Shown: in pieces, positions 43,554 through 55,683 of the stretch | Position numbering within the stretch: the stretch's first letter is position 1 | Layout of the letters: every line of letters starts with the position of its first letter | NCBI RefSeq assembly: GCF_002811985.1 | Contig: NZ_NPDU01000004.1 | Coordinates: forward strand, 1 to 64,000 | Source of the DNA: Leptospira adleri | GTDB lineage: Bacteria > Spirochaetota > Leptospiria > Leptospirales > Leptospiraceae | Length of the DNA: 64,000 nt | Direction of reading: 5' to 3' | Program-made: the position numbers and the translations under genes | The notes under the pieces: generated by a model | Databases searched by the model: none | Told to the model about the DNA's origin: nothing | Seen by the model: the letters and a program-made list of their open reading frames with translations, nothing else

Positions 43554-46051
43554 TACTTCTTCTTTTTAACGCCGGTCTTCTTTTTGCGGGAAGAATTCTT
43601 CGATGCGGCCTTTTTCTTTTGAACGTCTTTGCGGGGAATGTCGTTCTCGCCGTTCAGCGCGTCTTTCAGAGACGGATTCGTTTTCAGAAGAATTTTTTCG
43701 TCGAACATCAATTTGGCGACTTCTTCGAATCGGCTCACAGGAAAAAAGGACATCCCCTTCTTTACGTAATCCGGAATCTCTTCCAGATGCTGAAGATTGT
43801 CTTTTGGATAGATGATCTTATGAACTCCGACCCGTTTCGCGGCGACGATCTTTTCCCGAAGACCTCCGATCGCGAGTACCTCGCCCGTAAGAGTGATCTC
43901 GCCCGTCATACCGAAACCGGGTTTGACCCGAGTATTCAGAGCGAGGGAAAGAATGGCGGTCGCCATCGTGATACCGGCGGAAGGTCCGTCCTTCGGAGTG
44001 GCCCCGTCGGGAACGTGCAAGTGAACGGTTTTTTCCGAGAATAGGTCGTCCCTATGTAAGAAATTTTGAATATAACTCAGAGCGATGCTCGAAGATTCTT
44101 CCATCGTTTTTCCGATCATTCCGGTCAGAAGAATTCCGCCTTTCCCTTTGATAAAAAGGGCTTCGATCAAAAGAGTGGCTCCGCCGACCGAGGTCCATGC
44201 GAGACCCAGAGCCGTTCCGGGAACGAGAGGTTTGACCATTCTTTCGTCCGTAAATTTCGGAACTCCTAAAAAGGTTTCGAGATCTTTTTCGTGGATCACT
44301 TTCGGAAACGGTTCCTTTTTGACGATTCTCATCGCGATCTTGCGGACGAGTTTGTCGGTCACCTTTTCCAAACCCCGGACTCCCGATTCTCGGGAATAAG
44401 AATCGATCAGAGCTACGATCGCCTTTTTTTCGAAATCGATTCCGTACGGCGCGACTCCGTTTTTTGCTAGGACTTTTTTCCAGAGATACTTCTGAAAGAT
44501 CTGAACCTTTTCATCGGTGATATAACCGGAAAGATTGATGATTTCCATCCTATCCAAAAGAATTCTGGAAATGGAATCCAGCGTATTCGCCGTCGCTATA
44601 AAAAACACATTAGAAATATCGAATGGAAGATCGAGATAGTGATCCCTGAAATTTTTGTTCTGTTCCGGATCCAGAACTTCCAAAAGCGCGGAGGCGGGAT
44701 CGCCTTGAATTCCCACTGCGAGTTTGTCGATCTCGTCCAAAAGGATCACACAATCCTTCTCTTTTGTTATGCGAAGAGCGGAGATGATCTTACCGGGCAT
44801 GGAGCCGATATACGTCCTTCTGTGACCTTTTATCTCGGCTTCGTCCCTCATACCGCCGACGGAAAAACGAAAGAACTTTCTGCCCATCGCCTCCGCGATC
44901 GACTTGGCAATCGAAGTTTTTCCGACTCCGGGCGGACCCACGAGAAGAAGAATCGTGCCTTTTTCGTCCGCCTTCAGTTTTTTGACCGCGAGGAATTCTA
45001 AAATCCGGTCCTTTACGTCTTCTAGTTTGTAGTGATCCCGATCCAGGGTGCGTTTGGCCTTGTCTAGATCGATTTCTCTGGAGGGAGCGGATTCCCACGG
45101 AAGGGATTCCAGGATATCGAGGTAATTTCGGATAACGTTGTAGTCGCCCGTGTTCGGATCGGCATAAGAAAACTTATCCAGTTCTCTCGTGACTTCTTCG
45201 ACGACTTCCGGATCCGCGTTGATCGACTTGAGGCGTTCCAAAAACTTTTCGTATTTCTTTTCGAACTTATCGTCCTTGATTCCGAGTTCGTTCTGAATCG
45301 CCTTGAGTTGTTCCCTGAGAAAAAATTGTCTTTGCTGCTTATCGATCTTGTCTTGGATCTGATCCGAAATTTCCCGTTGGATCGAGACGAGTTCGATCTC
45401 TTTTTTGAGAAAGAGAAGAACCTTTTCGATTCTTTCCTTTAAGACGTTGGATTCGATGACGGATTGATACTCTTCTTTTTCGAGGTTGAGAATGGAACAG
45501 ACGAAGTCCGCCATCTTTCCGGGCTCGTTCACGTTGAGCATCGTGAGTTTCATCTCTTCTGTAAAAAGAGGATTGTTCTGCGCGAGTTCCCGCGTCATCA
45601 CGAGAAGGGTTCTCATCATCGCCTTGATCGTGTTTTTCGGCGCACCGGGTTCTTCTTCCGGATACGTAACCTTGGCGATCAAAGGATCGTTGCTCGTGTA
45701 GGAATTGATTTTAAAACGACGTACAGTGTTGATTAGAATATTGACCGCGCCGTCGGGCAGATGCACTTTCTTTAATATCTTTGCGACGACACCGAACTGA
45801 TAGATATTTTCGGAAGTTTCCTTTTCGTTCTCTTCGTCCTTGAGAAGGACAAGACCGAGGAAGGAATTTCCTTTGAGGGATTCTTCCACCGCCTTTGCGA
45901 ATTTCCCGCTGGGAACGATCAGAGGAGTGATGATTCCCGGAAAAACGGGACGCGACTTGATAGGAATCAAAAATAGTTCCGGCGGCAAGATCGAATCCAA
46001 CGGAACGATCAGGTTCTCCTCGATTCCGGATAAATCCTCTAATGGGTCCAA
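43553..46051 (-). CDS. lon: ATP-dependent protease Lon
   Basis: An 832-residue Lon protease. The N-terminal substrate-binding domain is followed by the AAA module (GPPGVGKTS at 372-380; Walker [10 protein letters not shown] at 435-443) and the protease domain with the catalytic dyad S691 (PKDGPSAG) and K734 (LREKIVAAK), spaced 43 residues as in E. coli. It degrades misfolded and regulatory proteins as a hexamer. The tail is Lys/Ser-rich. The start is TTG at 46051 after GGAG; no ATG fits. No heat-shock element was recognised upstream. Confidence 0.97.
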   Translation of the reverse strand: MDPLEDLSGIEENLIVPLDSILPPELFLIPIKSRPVFPGIITPLIVPSGKFAKAVEESLKGNSFLGLVLLKDEENEKETSENIYQFGVVAKILKKVHLPDGAVNILINTVRRFKINSYTSNDPLIAKVTYPEEEPGAPKNTIKAMMRTLLVMTRELAQNNPLFTEEMKLTMLNVNEPGKMADFVCSILNLEKEEYQSVIESNVLKERIEKVLLFLKKEIELVSIQREISDQIQDKIDKQQRQFFLREQLKAIQNELGIKDDKFEKKYEKFLERLKSINADPEVVEEVTRELDKFSYADPNTGDYNVIRNYLDILESLPWESAPSREIDLDKAKRTLDRDHYKLEDVKDRILEFLAVKKLKADEKGTILLLVGPPGVGKTSIAKSIAEAMGRKFFRFSVGGMRDEAEIKGHRRTYIGSMPGKIISALRITKEKDCVILLDEIDKLAVGIQGDPASALLEVLDPEQNKNFRDHYLDLPFDISNVFFIATANTLDSISRILLDRMEIINLSGYITDEKVQIFQKYLWKKVLAKNGVAPYGIDFEKKAIVALIDSYSRESGVRGLEKVTDKLVRKIAMRIVKKEPFPKVIHEKDLETFLGVPKFTDERMVKPLVPGTALGLAWTSVGGATLLIEALFIKGKGGILLTGMIGKTMEESSSIALSYIQNFLHRDDLFSEKTVHLHVPDGATPKDGPSAGITMATAILSLALNTRVKPGFGMTGEITLTGEVLAIGGLREKIVAAKRVGVHKIIYPKDNLQHLEEIPDYVKKGMSFFPVSRFEEVAKLMFDEKILLKTNPSLKDALNGENDIPRKDVQKKKAASKNSSRKKKTGVKKKK

Positions 46052-46582
46052 AAGGTCTCCTATTCCCTAAAAGGTTCCGGCAAATGCCGGATTTGTCCAG
46101 GTTCCTACAGAGGAAAGGATTCTCAAATAAAATCCGAGCCGATTTCAATCTAAAATCGTTGAGTAGATGAGACAGACCGTCTCCTTTTTGAGAAAGAACG
46201 CGCGAACTTTCACGGGCCCGATCGAAAAAAGGAAAGAAAAAATTAGGATAAGAATGGTGTGAAGAACCGAGGCCGCTTTTTTCAAAGATCATGTCTCTTA
46301 ACGATTTCAAAAAACAAAAAGGACAAAACTCATCGAATGCGGGAGCGCGATGTACGGATTTACAAAACGCGAGTTTAAAGGATCGGATCCTTCGAAGAAA
46401 AAAGTCGAAATCGGAAACGAAAGAAATTCAAATTCACTCCGAAAATTCTTCAATCAATCTAACGTTGAACGTTCCCATCCATCGTATTGTTTTCGATGTA
46501 TCGGTTGACTTTCCCTGCCGCTTACCTTATAATTGGCCAGTTCAAAAAAACAGAAACGAGAGAAAGGATAGGAGTTCAAGAG
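46052..46582. other. Intergenic region between lon and the PAE lipoprotein gene
   Basis: About 530 bases that must hold both divergent promoters. No gene is accepted: the plus frame at 46291-46650 has no ribosome binding site and runs into the next gene. Near 46100 a degenerate GGAACTC-like motif (GTTCCTAC) is visible. Confidence 0.5.
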
Positions 46583-48031
46583 ATGAATCAAAGAATTCTA
46601 TGGGCCATGGCATTTTGTCTTATTTTCGCGTCCGGTGCATGCAAGAATAACGACGATAAGGACGAGGATAAGAAGATATTAGGATTGGTCGTGGCGAATT
46701 TTCTCTACACACCTTACGAAAAGATCACTCCATCGGCGGGAACCATAACCGTGGCGGGGGCGGGTTATACAAATCGCTCCTACAATCCTTCCTGCACCGG
46801 AGCCGAAGGAAATACAACGTTTTCCTTATATAGAAAAAAAGTCGCGACTTCGAATAAGAAACTTTTGATCAACTTTATGGGCGGAGGGGCTTGCTGGAGC
46901 GGATACAACTGTTTTGGAAACAGCACGACCACTTACTTCAACGCGCTCAACGCGGTTCCGGATCAGTTCGTAAAGATCGCTTTTCAGGGAGTGATGAACG
47001 CGGGTAACGCATCCAATCCGTTCAAAGATTACGACGTGGTTTTTATTCCATATTGTACGGGGGATCTGCATATCGGTTCCAAAGATATGACTTATACAAA
47101 TCCGAATACGGGAGCCGCGACGGTAATCAAACACCGCGGATACGACAACGTCTTGGCGACGTTAAAATTCATTCAATCCGAATATCCCGGAGTGGAAAAC
47201 GTATTCGTCACCGGACAAAGCGCAGGAGGATACGGAGCGCTTTTGAATTATCCAATCGTAAGAGAAACGGTGCGCGGCCTCAACGCATCCGTAAAAGTGA
47301 ATATGCTTTCCGATGCGTCTAACGGAATCGTACCGAACGGATTCTTCGCAAATTTGAGCACGCAGTGGGGAGCGGATCCGAATCTTCCCACTTGGGTGAC
47401 CGGAATCGCCGCAAACTATCTCACGACGGGAGCTCCTTCCATTCAGGACTTTTTCACAAAAGTGTCCACGTTCTATCCTACGGACAAGACGGGACAGTAT
47501 GCGGCATTGTTTGACGGGAATCAAAGATTCTTCTATAAGGTGATGAACATCATCAACGCTGCGCCGACGTATTCCGACTCGAAGACGACGGATCCCTATG
47601 ATTCTTCCAAAACCTATTCGGCGTTATTCGGAGATTCGGACGGAAGTTCGGTTCCTGACGGAACTCCGGCTTCCACGGACGGAGCGACCTGCGGTTGGTC
47701 GCAACAGGCCGTAACTTCCATGAACGCGATCTCCGGAGGTGCGACGAATTATTCCTACTACGTCGCTCCGGGGGACGTTCATACGATTACGACCTCGGAG
47801 GATATGTACGGAGTCAGCGCGGGCGGAACGAATTTTGTGACCTGGCTTACGACCCTCGCTTCTGGAACAAAACCTGGGAACGCGAAGTGTTCGAACAACG
47901 GAGGAAGTTGTGTGAACTCCAACTTCAACAAAAGCAGGATCAATCTCGCGCTCGGAGTGGCGACATCCGACGCGTCTTATGCGAGCGCAAAGGATCTACT
48001 CACGACCTGCGGAACGATTACGGGGCTCTAA
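46583..48031 (+). CDS. Pectinacetylesterase/Notum-like lipoprotein
   Basis: A 482-residue predicted lipoprotein (lipobox ASGAC, C20) with an alpha/beta-hydrolase domain of the pectinacetylesterase/Notum type: FMGGGACWSGYNCFG (98-112), FIPYCTGDLHIG (154-165), the nucleophile elbow GQSAGG (S213) and CGWSQQ later. The family removes acyl groups from polysaccharides or, in Notum, from a protein. The substrate in this bacterium is unknown. ATG at 46583 has GGAG eight bases upstream; the longer frame from 46487 reads through the promoter. The region after the gene holds a large inverted repeat. Confidence 0.88.
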   Translation: MNQRILWAMAFCLIFASGACKNNDDKDEDKKILGLVVANFLYTPYEKITPSAGTITVAGAGYTNRSYNPSCTGAEGNTTFSLYRKKVATSNKKLLINFMGGGACWSGYNCFGNSTTTYFNALNAVPDQFVKIAFQGVMNAGNASNPFKDYDVVFIPYCTGDLHIGSKDMTYTNPNTGAATVIKHRGYDNVLATLKFIQSEYPGVENVFVTGQSAGGYGALLNYPIVRETVRGLNASVKVNMLSDASNGIVPNGFFANLSTQWGADPNLPTWVTGIAANYLTTGAPSIQDFFTKVSTFYPTDKTGQYAALFDGNQRFFYKVMNIINAAPTYSDSKTTDPYDSSKTYSALFGDSDGSSVPDGTPASTDGATCGWSQQAVTSMNAISGGATNYSYYVAPGDVHTITTSEDMYGVSAGGTNFVTWLTTLASGTKPGNAKCSNNGGSCVNSNFNKSRINLALGVATSDASYASAKDLLTTCGTITGL

Positions 48032-48106
48032 GAAAAAATCGAATTCCGAAAAAGTATTTTAAATATTTGGAATACGATTTTTGGCGGCGGACGGGCTCTC
48101 CGCTTC

Positions 48107-48168
48107 AGTCAAGTTATTGAATCGCTTTTTAGAAAACGAAGATCTAAAGATTGAGCAATAACTTGACT
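48107..48168. repeat. Large imperfect hairpin between convergent genes
   Basis: Perfect 13-bp arms AGTCAAGTTATTG (48107-48119) and CAATAACTTGACT (48156-48168), continued by AATC/GATT and TTTAGA/TCTAAA inside, with a 9-base apical loop: 23 pairs in all. It may terminate both neighbours, though no long T-tract follows. Confidence 0.8.
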
Positions 48169-48217
48169 CCGCATCGATCCCTGCCGCGCTGAAAACGAAA
48201 TCCGAAACCAAAAAACA

Positions 48218-49693
48218 TTAAATATCCTTAATAATCAAATCCATCGCTCGGATAAAGACCTTTCGGATATCGTCGCGGGCTTCTTCGGAGGGAAGGACCT
48301 TGTGATTCCAGATTTTAAGTCCGAAACGGATGAAAAAGTTATCCAGGAATTCGGATTCGATATGAGTTTTCATGAGCGTCTTTCCGGAATCTCGGTTCCA
48401 GGAAAGGGAAACTTTGGTTCCTTTTTCTCCGTTGGCGTGCACGAGCGTTTCGGTGAATTCGTGGATGATCGATTCTAAATTCCCAGGAATGACAAGGTTG
48501 ATCGCCCAAGTCGGAATTACGTAGGAAAAACCTCCCGAGACGTCGAACTTTTCGATCTTGACGATCTTAAAGGAAAGAGAAGCGTTTTCCGGATGATTTA
48601 CAAAAAGGCCCGAAAGAAGGATTTCCGGATTTTCGAGCAAAAGACCGTAGAGATTCGCTTCCACCGCTACCTTCACTTGGAACGGGAAATGATTCAAGGA
48701 GGAGACCGCAAAAGAATCCTCCGGAAATAAATTTCCTTTCGAATCATAGGGAAGAATTTTTCCGTGTTTGGTGATAAACTTAAAGGATATATCGGGCGTT
48801 TTAGAGTTGAGGCGAATTTCGGCGAGAGTTTTTCCTTTCGGATTCTCCAATCGAATATAAACCCAGCCCAGATATTTGATGGAATCCAGATAATCCCCCA
48901 ATTCCTCGTAGTCGTCCGAAATATTTCTGGAAATGGAGCCTTTAAAATTGAATTTAGTGATCGCCCCTTCTCCGTTAGTCGCCTTGTCTTCGCTTAAGAC
49001 CAGAAGAGATTCCAAGCCGAAGTAGTAGTTTAAGAATTTTGCCAGATCCGGAAACGATTTGGACAAGTCGTTTAACACTTTTCGAGCTTCCGGATCATTC
49101 ACTTTTTTGAATATAAGCGAGGCCGGCGCGTCGATATGTCTAACGTTCTGAGGATCCAAAAATTTGAGCGAGGATTCCATCGCCGTAACCGCGTGTTTGT
49201 GGGTAAAAGGACCCAAATGAGTGGTCAGATCCAAATTCCCGGAATAGGAAGTTCCGCTAAAAAGAGGTTTCGGGTTATGTTTCAAATCGAATTCGGCGCT
49301 GAAATCTCCGAACGAAGAAACCGAAATCGTCTTCATCCGTTTGTCTTCCAGGCTGATCTTATAACCATCCGACGAAAATTTGCCCTTGTAACTCACCCAA
49401 TGAGTTCCGTCCTCTTCCTTCTGAAGAAACTCCGAATGATAAAGTTTTTTCAACTCGAACTTCTCCAGAGAGGCCTCGATATAATTATGAAATTCTAATG
49501 CTCTTCCGTCATACTGGACCTTTTTTGCCGCCCCTCTCAAAAGTCCGAGAAACTGTTTGGAAAGTTCTCTGCCGTCCGGTCCGATCGAATGCGGAATATC
49601 CTTGAGGGAGAACGCACCTAAGACCGGCAATACGAGAAGAATGGAAAAGAGGACGAGGCCCGGAAGAACGAGTTTTCGAATTTGAGTTTTCAC
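48218..49693 (-). CDS. Exported protein of unknown function
   Basis: A 491-residue protein with one N-terminal hydrophobic segment (about 8-26, LVLPGLVLFSILLVLPVLG), then a long soluble, mixed alpha-beta region with no recognised motif (for example TKFNFKGSISRNISDDYEEL, KVAVEANLYGLLLENPEILL). It may be an envelope-anchored protein. A GTG start at 49693 is preferred: AAAGGTGA lies four bases upstream, whereas the longer frame to 49771 adds residues unlike the rest. Confidence 0.72.
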   Translation of the reverse strand: MKTQIRKLVLPGLVLFSILLVLPVLGAFSLKDIPHSIGPDGRELSKQFLGLLRGAAKKVQYDGRALEFHNYIEASLEKFELKKLYHSEFLQKEEDGTHWVSYKGKFSSDGYKISLEDKRMKTISVSSFGDFSAEFDLKHNPKPLFSGTSYSGNLDLTTHLGPFTHKHAVTAMESSLKFLDPQNVRHIDAPASLIFKKVNDPEARKVLNDLSKSFPDLAKFLNYYFGLESLLVLSEDKATNGEGAITKFNFKGSISRNISDDYEELGDYLDSIKYLGWVYIRLENPKGKTLAEIRLNSKTPDISFKFITKHGKILPYDSKGNLFPEDSFAVSSLNHFPFQVKVAVEANLYGLLLENPEILLSGLFVNHPENASLSFKIVKIEKFDVSGGFSYVIPTWAINLVIPGNLESIIHEFTETLVHANGEKGTKVSLSWNRDSGKTLMKTHIESEFLDNFFIRFGLKIWNHKVLPSEEARDDIRKVFIRAMDLIIKDI

Positions 49694-49819
49694 AAAATCA
49701 CCTTTAAATAACAACCGATATATATTACGGAAGAATTCTTCCCACCGTAGATCCTGATTTTTAAAAAGCAAGATTTTTATAACGATCGCTACAATAAAGG
49801 CATCGGCCGTGAACCCGAA

Positions 49820-49841
49820 AAAAGAAGGAGTTCCTACTTTT
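49820..49841 (-). repeat. GGAACTC hairpin repeat, minus orientation
   Basis: Reverse complement is identical over 22 bases to 17216-17237 (arms AAAAG and CTTTT around TAGGAACTCCTT). Located between two minus-strand genes. Confidence 0.8.
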
Positions 49842-49925
49842 CAGAAAATGCTCAGGTTGCGGAGAAACCCGCTTTTCCAAGCAATTCCGAATGAATTCGA
49901 TTCTTCCAAAGATTCCGAAGGTTTT

Positions 49926-50960
49926 TCAACTCGGCTCGATGATAAATCGAATCGGGTTCCCTTTTCTTTCATCCAGGGCCTCCAAACATTCATTCAATTC
50001 TTCTAATGGATGATGCGAAGTGATGGAATGTGTCAGATTGATCTTGCCTTTCAAATACAGATCGATCAACTCCGGGATCGCCCTTCTGTCCGAACCGTAC
50101 GAACCGGAAACCGAAATCATTTTCTCGATGAGTATAAAAGGGATCTGAAATTTGAGAGGTTGTCTTCCGATTCCGACAAGAACGATTCTCCCGCCCGGAT
50201 TCATCGCCCTCAGAGATTCTTCGATATTGGACATATAACCCGAAAAGTCCGCGAGAAGATCCACGCCTTGACTGACTTCCTTCAAAGCCTTGCCCGGATT
50301 TCTCACTTCCTTGAGATTGATCACTTCGTCTGCTCCGTATTTCGCCGCGTTCTCAAGAGGACCTTTGTCGACGTCGAGTGCGATTACCTTTCCGCTCGTA
50401 AGTGCCCTTGCCACTGCGACCGCGTGAATCCCCAAACCTCCGCATCCGAAAATAGCCACCGTGTCCCCGTCGACTATATTCCCGCGATATCGAATCGCGT
50501 GATAGGGAGTGGATACCGCGTCGGCGAGAATCGCGCCTTGATCAAAAGGAATCGCATCCGGTAAGGGATAAAGATAACGATCTTCCACGACGTTGTATTC
50601 CGCAAAACTTCCGTCTCTATCAAAACCGAAAACGCCGAGTTCTTTGCAAAGATTCTCACGACCCGCTTTGCAATAGGCGCAGACTCCGCAGGAAGTGCCC
50701 GCGGCGATCACGACTCGGTCTCCTTTTTTAAAGCGACTTACATTCTCGCCCACTTCTTCGACGACTCCGGACGATTCGTGACCGGGAACTCTCGGGAAGT
50801 GTTTGCACTTGAGAGTTCCGTGAACGACAAGATGTACGTCCGATCCGCAAATTCCGCACGCTTTGATTTTAACTTTTACTTGTCCGGGACCGACGTTCGG
50901 AACCGAGACGTCGCGGATCTCTAAACTTCGTTTTCCGGATTCTAAGATTGCGGCTTTCAT
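49926..50960 (-). CDS. Zinc-dependent alcohol dehydrogenase (MDR family)
   Basis: A 344-residue medium-chain dehydrogenase. Catalytic zinc ligands are C38 (GICGSD) and H61/E62 (GHES); the structural zinc site is C91, C94, C97 and C105 (CGVCAYCKAGRENLC). The NAD(P)-binding fold has GCGGLGIHAVAVAR. It oxidises an alcohol or polyol; substrate unknown. ATG at 50960 with AAGGGAG upstream is preferred to an in-frame codon 27 bases earlier. Confidence 0.92.
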   Translation of the reverse strand: MKAAILESGKRSLEIRDVSVPNVGPGQVKVKIKACGICGSDVHLVVHGTLKCKHFPRVPGHESSGVVEEVGENVSRFKKGDRVVIAAGTSCGVCAYCKAGRENLCKELGVFGFDRDGSFAEYNVVEDRYLYPLPDAIPFDQGAILADAVSTPYHAIRYRGNIVDGDTVAIFGCGGLGIHAVAVARALTSGKVIALDVDKGPLENAAKYGADEVINLKEVRNPGKALKEVSQGVDLLADFSGYMSNIEESLRAMNPGGRIVLVGIGRQPLKFQIPFILIEKMISVSGSYGSDRRAIPELIDLYLKGKINLTHSITSHHPLEELNECLEALDERKGNPIRFIIEPS

Positions 50961-51203
50961 AAAAAATTCTCCCTTGATGAAACGCAACGTAGAATAAGAT
51001 CGTAAAGCTCTCAGTCAAGGTATATTGATAAAGAATCGAAATTCTACCACCTCTTCCGCGAACGAACGGAAACGGCCGCTCCGGAATTTCCGATCGTTTC
51101 TCACTTGAATCCAAACCCTCCGATTTTTTCATGGAAGAAGAATCGGATCCTTTGTAAAATTCGGATCGATCGAAAGAATCCAAATTCCTTCCGGAGGAAA
51201 AAG

Positions 51204-51797
51204 ATGGAACCTGATACAATCTACCGGGAGATCAAAGCCAGTCAGAACGGACAAGACTGGCATCATAAGAACTGTTTCGGTTGTGGTCCCGATAATCCGA
51301 AGGGAATTCATGCGAGTTTTCCTTTTCACGAAGAAAGCGGAGAGGTTCGATTTCCTTTTAAAATAGAAAAAGCCTTCGAAGGCGCACCCGGTTACGCGCA
51401 CGGCGGAGTTCTCGCGACTCTTCTCGACGAAGCGCAAGGCGTTCTCTGTTTTCATCTCGGTCATTTTGTGATGACGGATCAATTGTATATGCGCTATCAC
51501 AAAGCGGTTCCTCTTCAGGAAGAAGTGGAAGTCCGTTGTTGGGTGACGATGGTTCGAAGAAGAAGACTCTATACAAAATCAACCATTCATCTTTCTAAGA
51601 CGGGAGAACTCTTAGTCTCTTCAAAAGCGCGCTGGTACGATATGTCGGAAAGGACGATGCGAAGAATGTTCCAAGGAACCGTTTTTCCGATCGATACTCT
51701 CCTCCAAGTTTTGGAAGTAAACCAGAAACGAGGGAAAGAAATCCGAAAACGACTCAAACGTCAAAAAGCGAACGCGGAACTCAAACAATCGGAATGA
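51204..51797 (+). CDS. Hot-dog-fold thioesterase-like protein
   Basis: A 197-residue protein of the PaaI/4HBT type: HKNCFGCGPDNPKGIHASF, then PGYAHGGVLATLLDEAQGV and YMRYHKAVPLQEEVEV, the usual acyl-CoA thioesterase pattern with an N-terminal CFGCGxxNPxGL motif. The C-terminus is a basic extension of about 50 residues. Specificity unknown. ATG at 51204 follows GGAGG; the in-frame extension to 51105 adds non-conserved residues. Confidence 0.82.
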   Translation: MEPDTIYREIKASQNGQDWHHKNCFGCGPDNPKGIHASFPFHEESGEVRFPFKIEKAFEGAPGYAHGGVLATLLDEAQGVLCFHLGHFVMTDQLYMRYHKAVPLQEEVEVRCWVTMVRRRRLYTKSTIHLSKTGELLVSSKARWYDMSERTMRRMFQGTVFPIDTLLQVLEVNQKRGKEIRKRLKRQKANAELKQSE

Positions 51798-51961
51798 GCG
51801 GATAAAAGTCCGAGCCAGATCTCGCATAACGTTTCCTCTTAGGCAAGAACTCAGATTCGATTCTTTTAGGAATTTTCAAAAAAAGCATACGATCTCTCGA
51901 TAGATTAGTTCCGGCTTTCAAAAGCAGGGCCGGTCGTTTTGTTTTGAATTTGTCCTAAGAT

Positions 51962-51977
51962 GCGGGAACTCATACGC
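51962..51977 (+). repeat. GGAACTC repeat
   Basis: GCGGGAACTC with GCG (51962-51964) and CGC (51975-51977) as short arms. Confidence 0.65.
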
Positions 51978-52031
51978 TTTTGCAATGATGCGAAACGATC
52001 CGAAATCTTACGAAAGGCCTATGAGACCCAA

Positions 52032-52051
52032 TTTGTAGGAACTCACACAAA
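52032..52051 (+). repeat. GGAACTC hairpin repeat
   Basis: Arms TTTGT and ACAAA around AGGAACTCAC. Confidence 0.75.
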
Positions 52052-52143
52052 GATCGGAATTCATAAAACAACGGTGTTTCCGCTTCGTCTGGGTTTCAGG
52101 ATTAGCGCCGTAAACGGGCGAATAAATCCAGGGAATTTAATAA

Positions 52144-52163
52144 TTTAAGAATATTCTAAAATA
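52144..52163. repeat. AT-rich palindromic 20-mer, copy 2
   Basis: TTTAAGAATATTCTAAAATA, identical to the copy between lon and the aminotransferase gene. Confidence 0.55.
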
Positions 52164-52203
52164 CAAATATTTCTAAACGGATTCGTTCACAGTTCAAGAT
52201 AAG

Positions 52204-52524
52204 TCATTCGGCGACTAAAAACTTCAAGCCCAAGACGGAAAGAATCAGGGTGGAAAGAAAAAAGCCTCTCCAAAAATCCAAAGGTTCGCCGTGAAGTAAA
52301 ATGCCGACGAAAACGGTTCCTACCGCGCCCAACCCGGTCCAAACCGCGTAACCGGTTCCCATCGGAATCGTCTGAACCGCCTTATTTAAAAAGGCAAGGC
52401 TCAAAACCGCGGAAACCCCGAAGCCGACGGTCCACAACGGCTTTGAAAAATTTTCCGAAAGTTTCAAACAAGTAGTGAATCCGATTTCAAAAACGGAAGC
52501 GACGATGAGATAGATCCAAGCCAT
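52204..52524 (-). CDS. Small multidrug resistance (SMR) transporter, Gdx/SugE-like
   Basis: A 106-residue four-helix membrane protein, the standard SMR length. E13 in the first helix (VFEIGFTTCLKLSENF) is the essential proton/substrate residue, and TIPMGTGYAVWTGLGAVGTV with GEPLDFWR resembles the guanidinium-exporter (Gdx/SugE) branch more than EmrE. Works as an antiparallel dimer. ATG at 52524 follows GGAAAG. The upstream 186 bases show no clear guanidine riboswitch. Divergent from the glutathione transferase gene. Confidence 0.85.
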   Translation of the reverse strand: MAWIYLIVASVFEIGFTTCLKLSENFSKPLWTVGFGVSAVLSLAFLNKAVQTIPMGTGYAVWTGLGAVGTVFVGILLHGEPLDFWRGFFLSTLILSVLGLKFLVAE

Positions 52525-52710
52525 CTTTCCAATTTCCGATCGGAAGTCCGGGTTACAAGTCATTGTTGATCGGACAATCCATGTTGACGACGGCATCTTT
52601 GAAAAAAGATTCGAAGATTTTTTTGGAATTGTAACTTTTTAAAATACAACTGCGCTCGCCGGAGTCTAATACCAACACGAACTAATTTCCAAAAACAAAG
52701 GAGAAAAACA

Positions 52711-53385
52711 TTGATAGAATTATACACCGCCTCGACGCCCAACGGAAGAAAGGCTTCCATCATGTTGGAAGAATTAGGAATTCCTTATACAGTTCATCCC
52801 ATCGATATCGGAAAATTGGAACAAAAAGAAGAATGGTTTTTAAAGATCAATCCGAACGGAAGAATCCCCGCAATCATCGATAAGGACAACGGAGACTTCG
52901 CGGTTTTCGAATCCGGCGCGATTCTTATATATCTCGCCGAAAAAACGGGCAAACTTTTGCCGAAGGATCCGAAAGAAAAAAGCGTAGCGATCCAATGGTT
53001 GATGTTTCAGATGGGAGGAGTCGGTCCGATGCAAGGCCAGGCTGGAGTCTTTTTAAAATACGCTCCCGAAAAAATTCCGTTCGCGATCGCAAGATATCAA
53101 AACGAAACAAAACGTCTTTATTCGGTTTTAAATCGCAGATTGGGAGAAACGAAATACCTCGGCGGAAATGAACTTTCCATAGCCGACATTGCGACCTGGC
53201 CCTGGGTCAACGTCCACGACTGGGTTGAAATTTCATTGGATGAATTCCCGAATCTAAAACGCTGGGACGAAGAATTGGCGAAACGCCCCGCTTTTATAAA
53301 AGGAAAAGACATTCCTAACAAAGTGGAATACAAAAAAGACGAGGAAGAACTCAAAAAGAAAGGTCAAGCTATATTAGGAAAATAG
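52711..53385 (+). CDS. Glutathione S-transferase family protein (YfcG/YghU-like)
   Basis: A 224-residue protein with an N-terminal thioredoxin-like domain ([51 protein letters not shown]) and C-terminal helical domain ([29 protein letters not shown]). It resembles nu-class GSTs such as YfcG, which have disulfide-bond reductase activity. Start is TTG at 52711 with AAAGGAG seven bases upstream. Confidence 0.92.
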   Translation: MIELYTASTPNGRKASIMLEELGIPYTVHPIDIGKLEQKEEWFLKINPNGRIPAIIDKDNGDFAVFESGAILIYLAEKTGKLLPKDPKEKSVAIQWLMFQMGGVGPMQGQAGVFLKYAPEKIPFAIARYQNETKRLYSVLNRRLGETKYLGGNELSIADIATWPWVNVHDWVEISLDEFPNLKRWDEELAKRPAFIKGKDIPNKVEYKKDEEELKKKGQAILGK

Positions 53386-53388
53386 AAT

Positions 53389-55557
<2,169 letters not shown>

Positions 55558-55683
55558 TTTCTCATAGAAAGGAAATTCTATCTCGAATGATTTCTATATA
55601 AGATTTTGGCCCAAAACCGGGACAGAGCCTTGCAGCATTGATCGTTTTGACAAAACAAAACAAGGTTTTGGGCGGGCTGTAAA

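Larger units (their letters stand above)
51798..52203. other. Intergenic region with repeats
   Basis: About 400 bases between convergent genes, holding GGAACTC repeats at 51962-51971 and 52032-52051 and the AT-rich palindromic 20-mer at 52144-52163. No gene is accepted; a frame at 51960-52148 starts inside a repeat. Confidence 0.65.

Noticed and set aside
45486..45736. Plus frames of 70-90 codons inside lon
   Set aside because: Antisense shadows of lon with no ribosome site.
45711..46310. Long minus frame of 199 codons overlapping lon
   Set aside because: It is in a different frame across the lon 5' end, is Arg/Ser-rich and low in complexity; lon is unambiguous.
46291..46650. Plus 119-codon frame upstream of the PAE gene
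   Set aside because: No ribosome site and overlaps the real start region.
51960..52148. Plus 62-codon frame in the repeat region
   Set aside because: Begins within a GGAACTC repeat and contains a second copy, so it is repeat-derived.
52525..52710. Guanidine riboswitch before the SMR gene
   Set aside because: I looked for the conserved ykkC-type motifs and did not see them; this is a by-eye search only.
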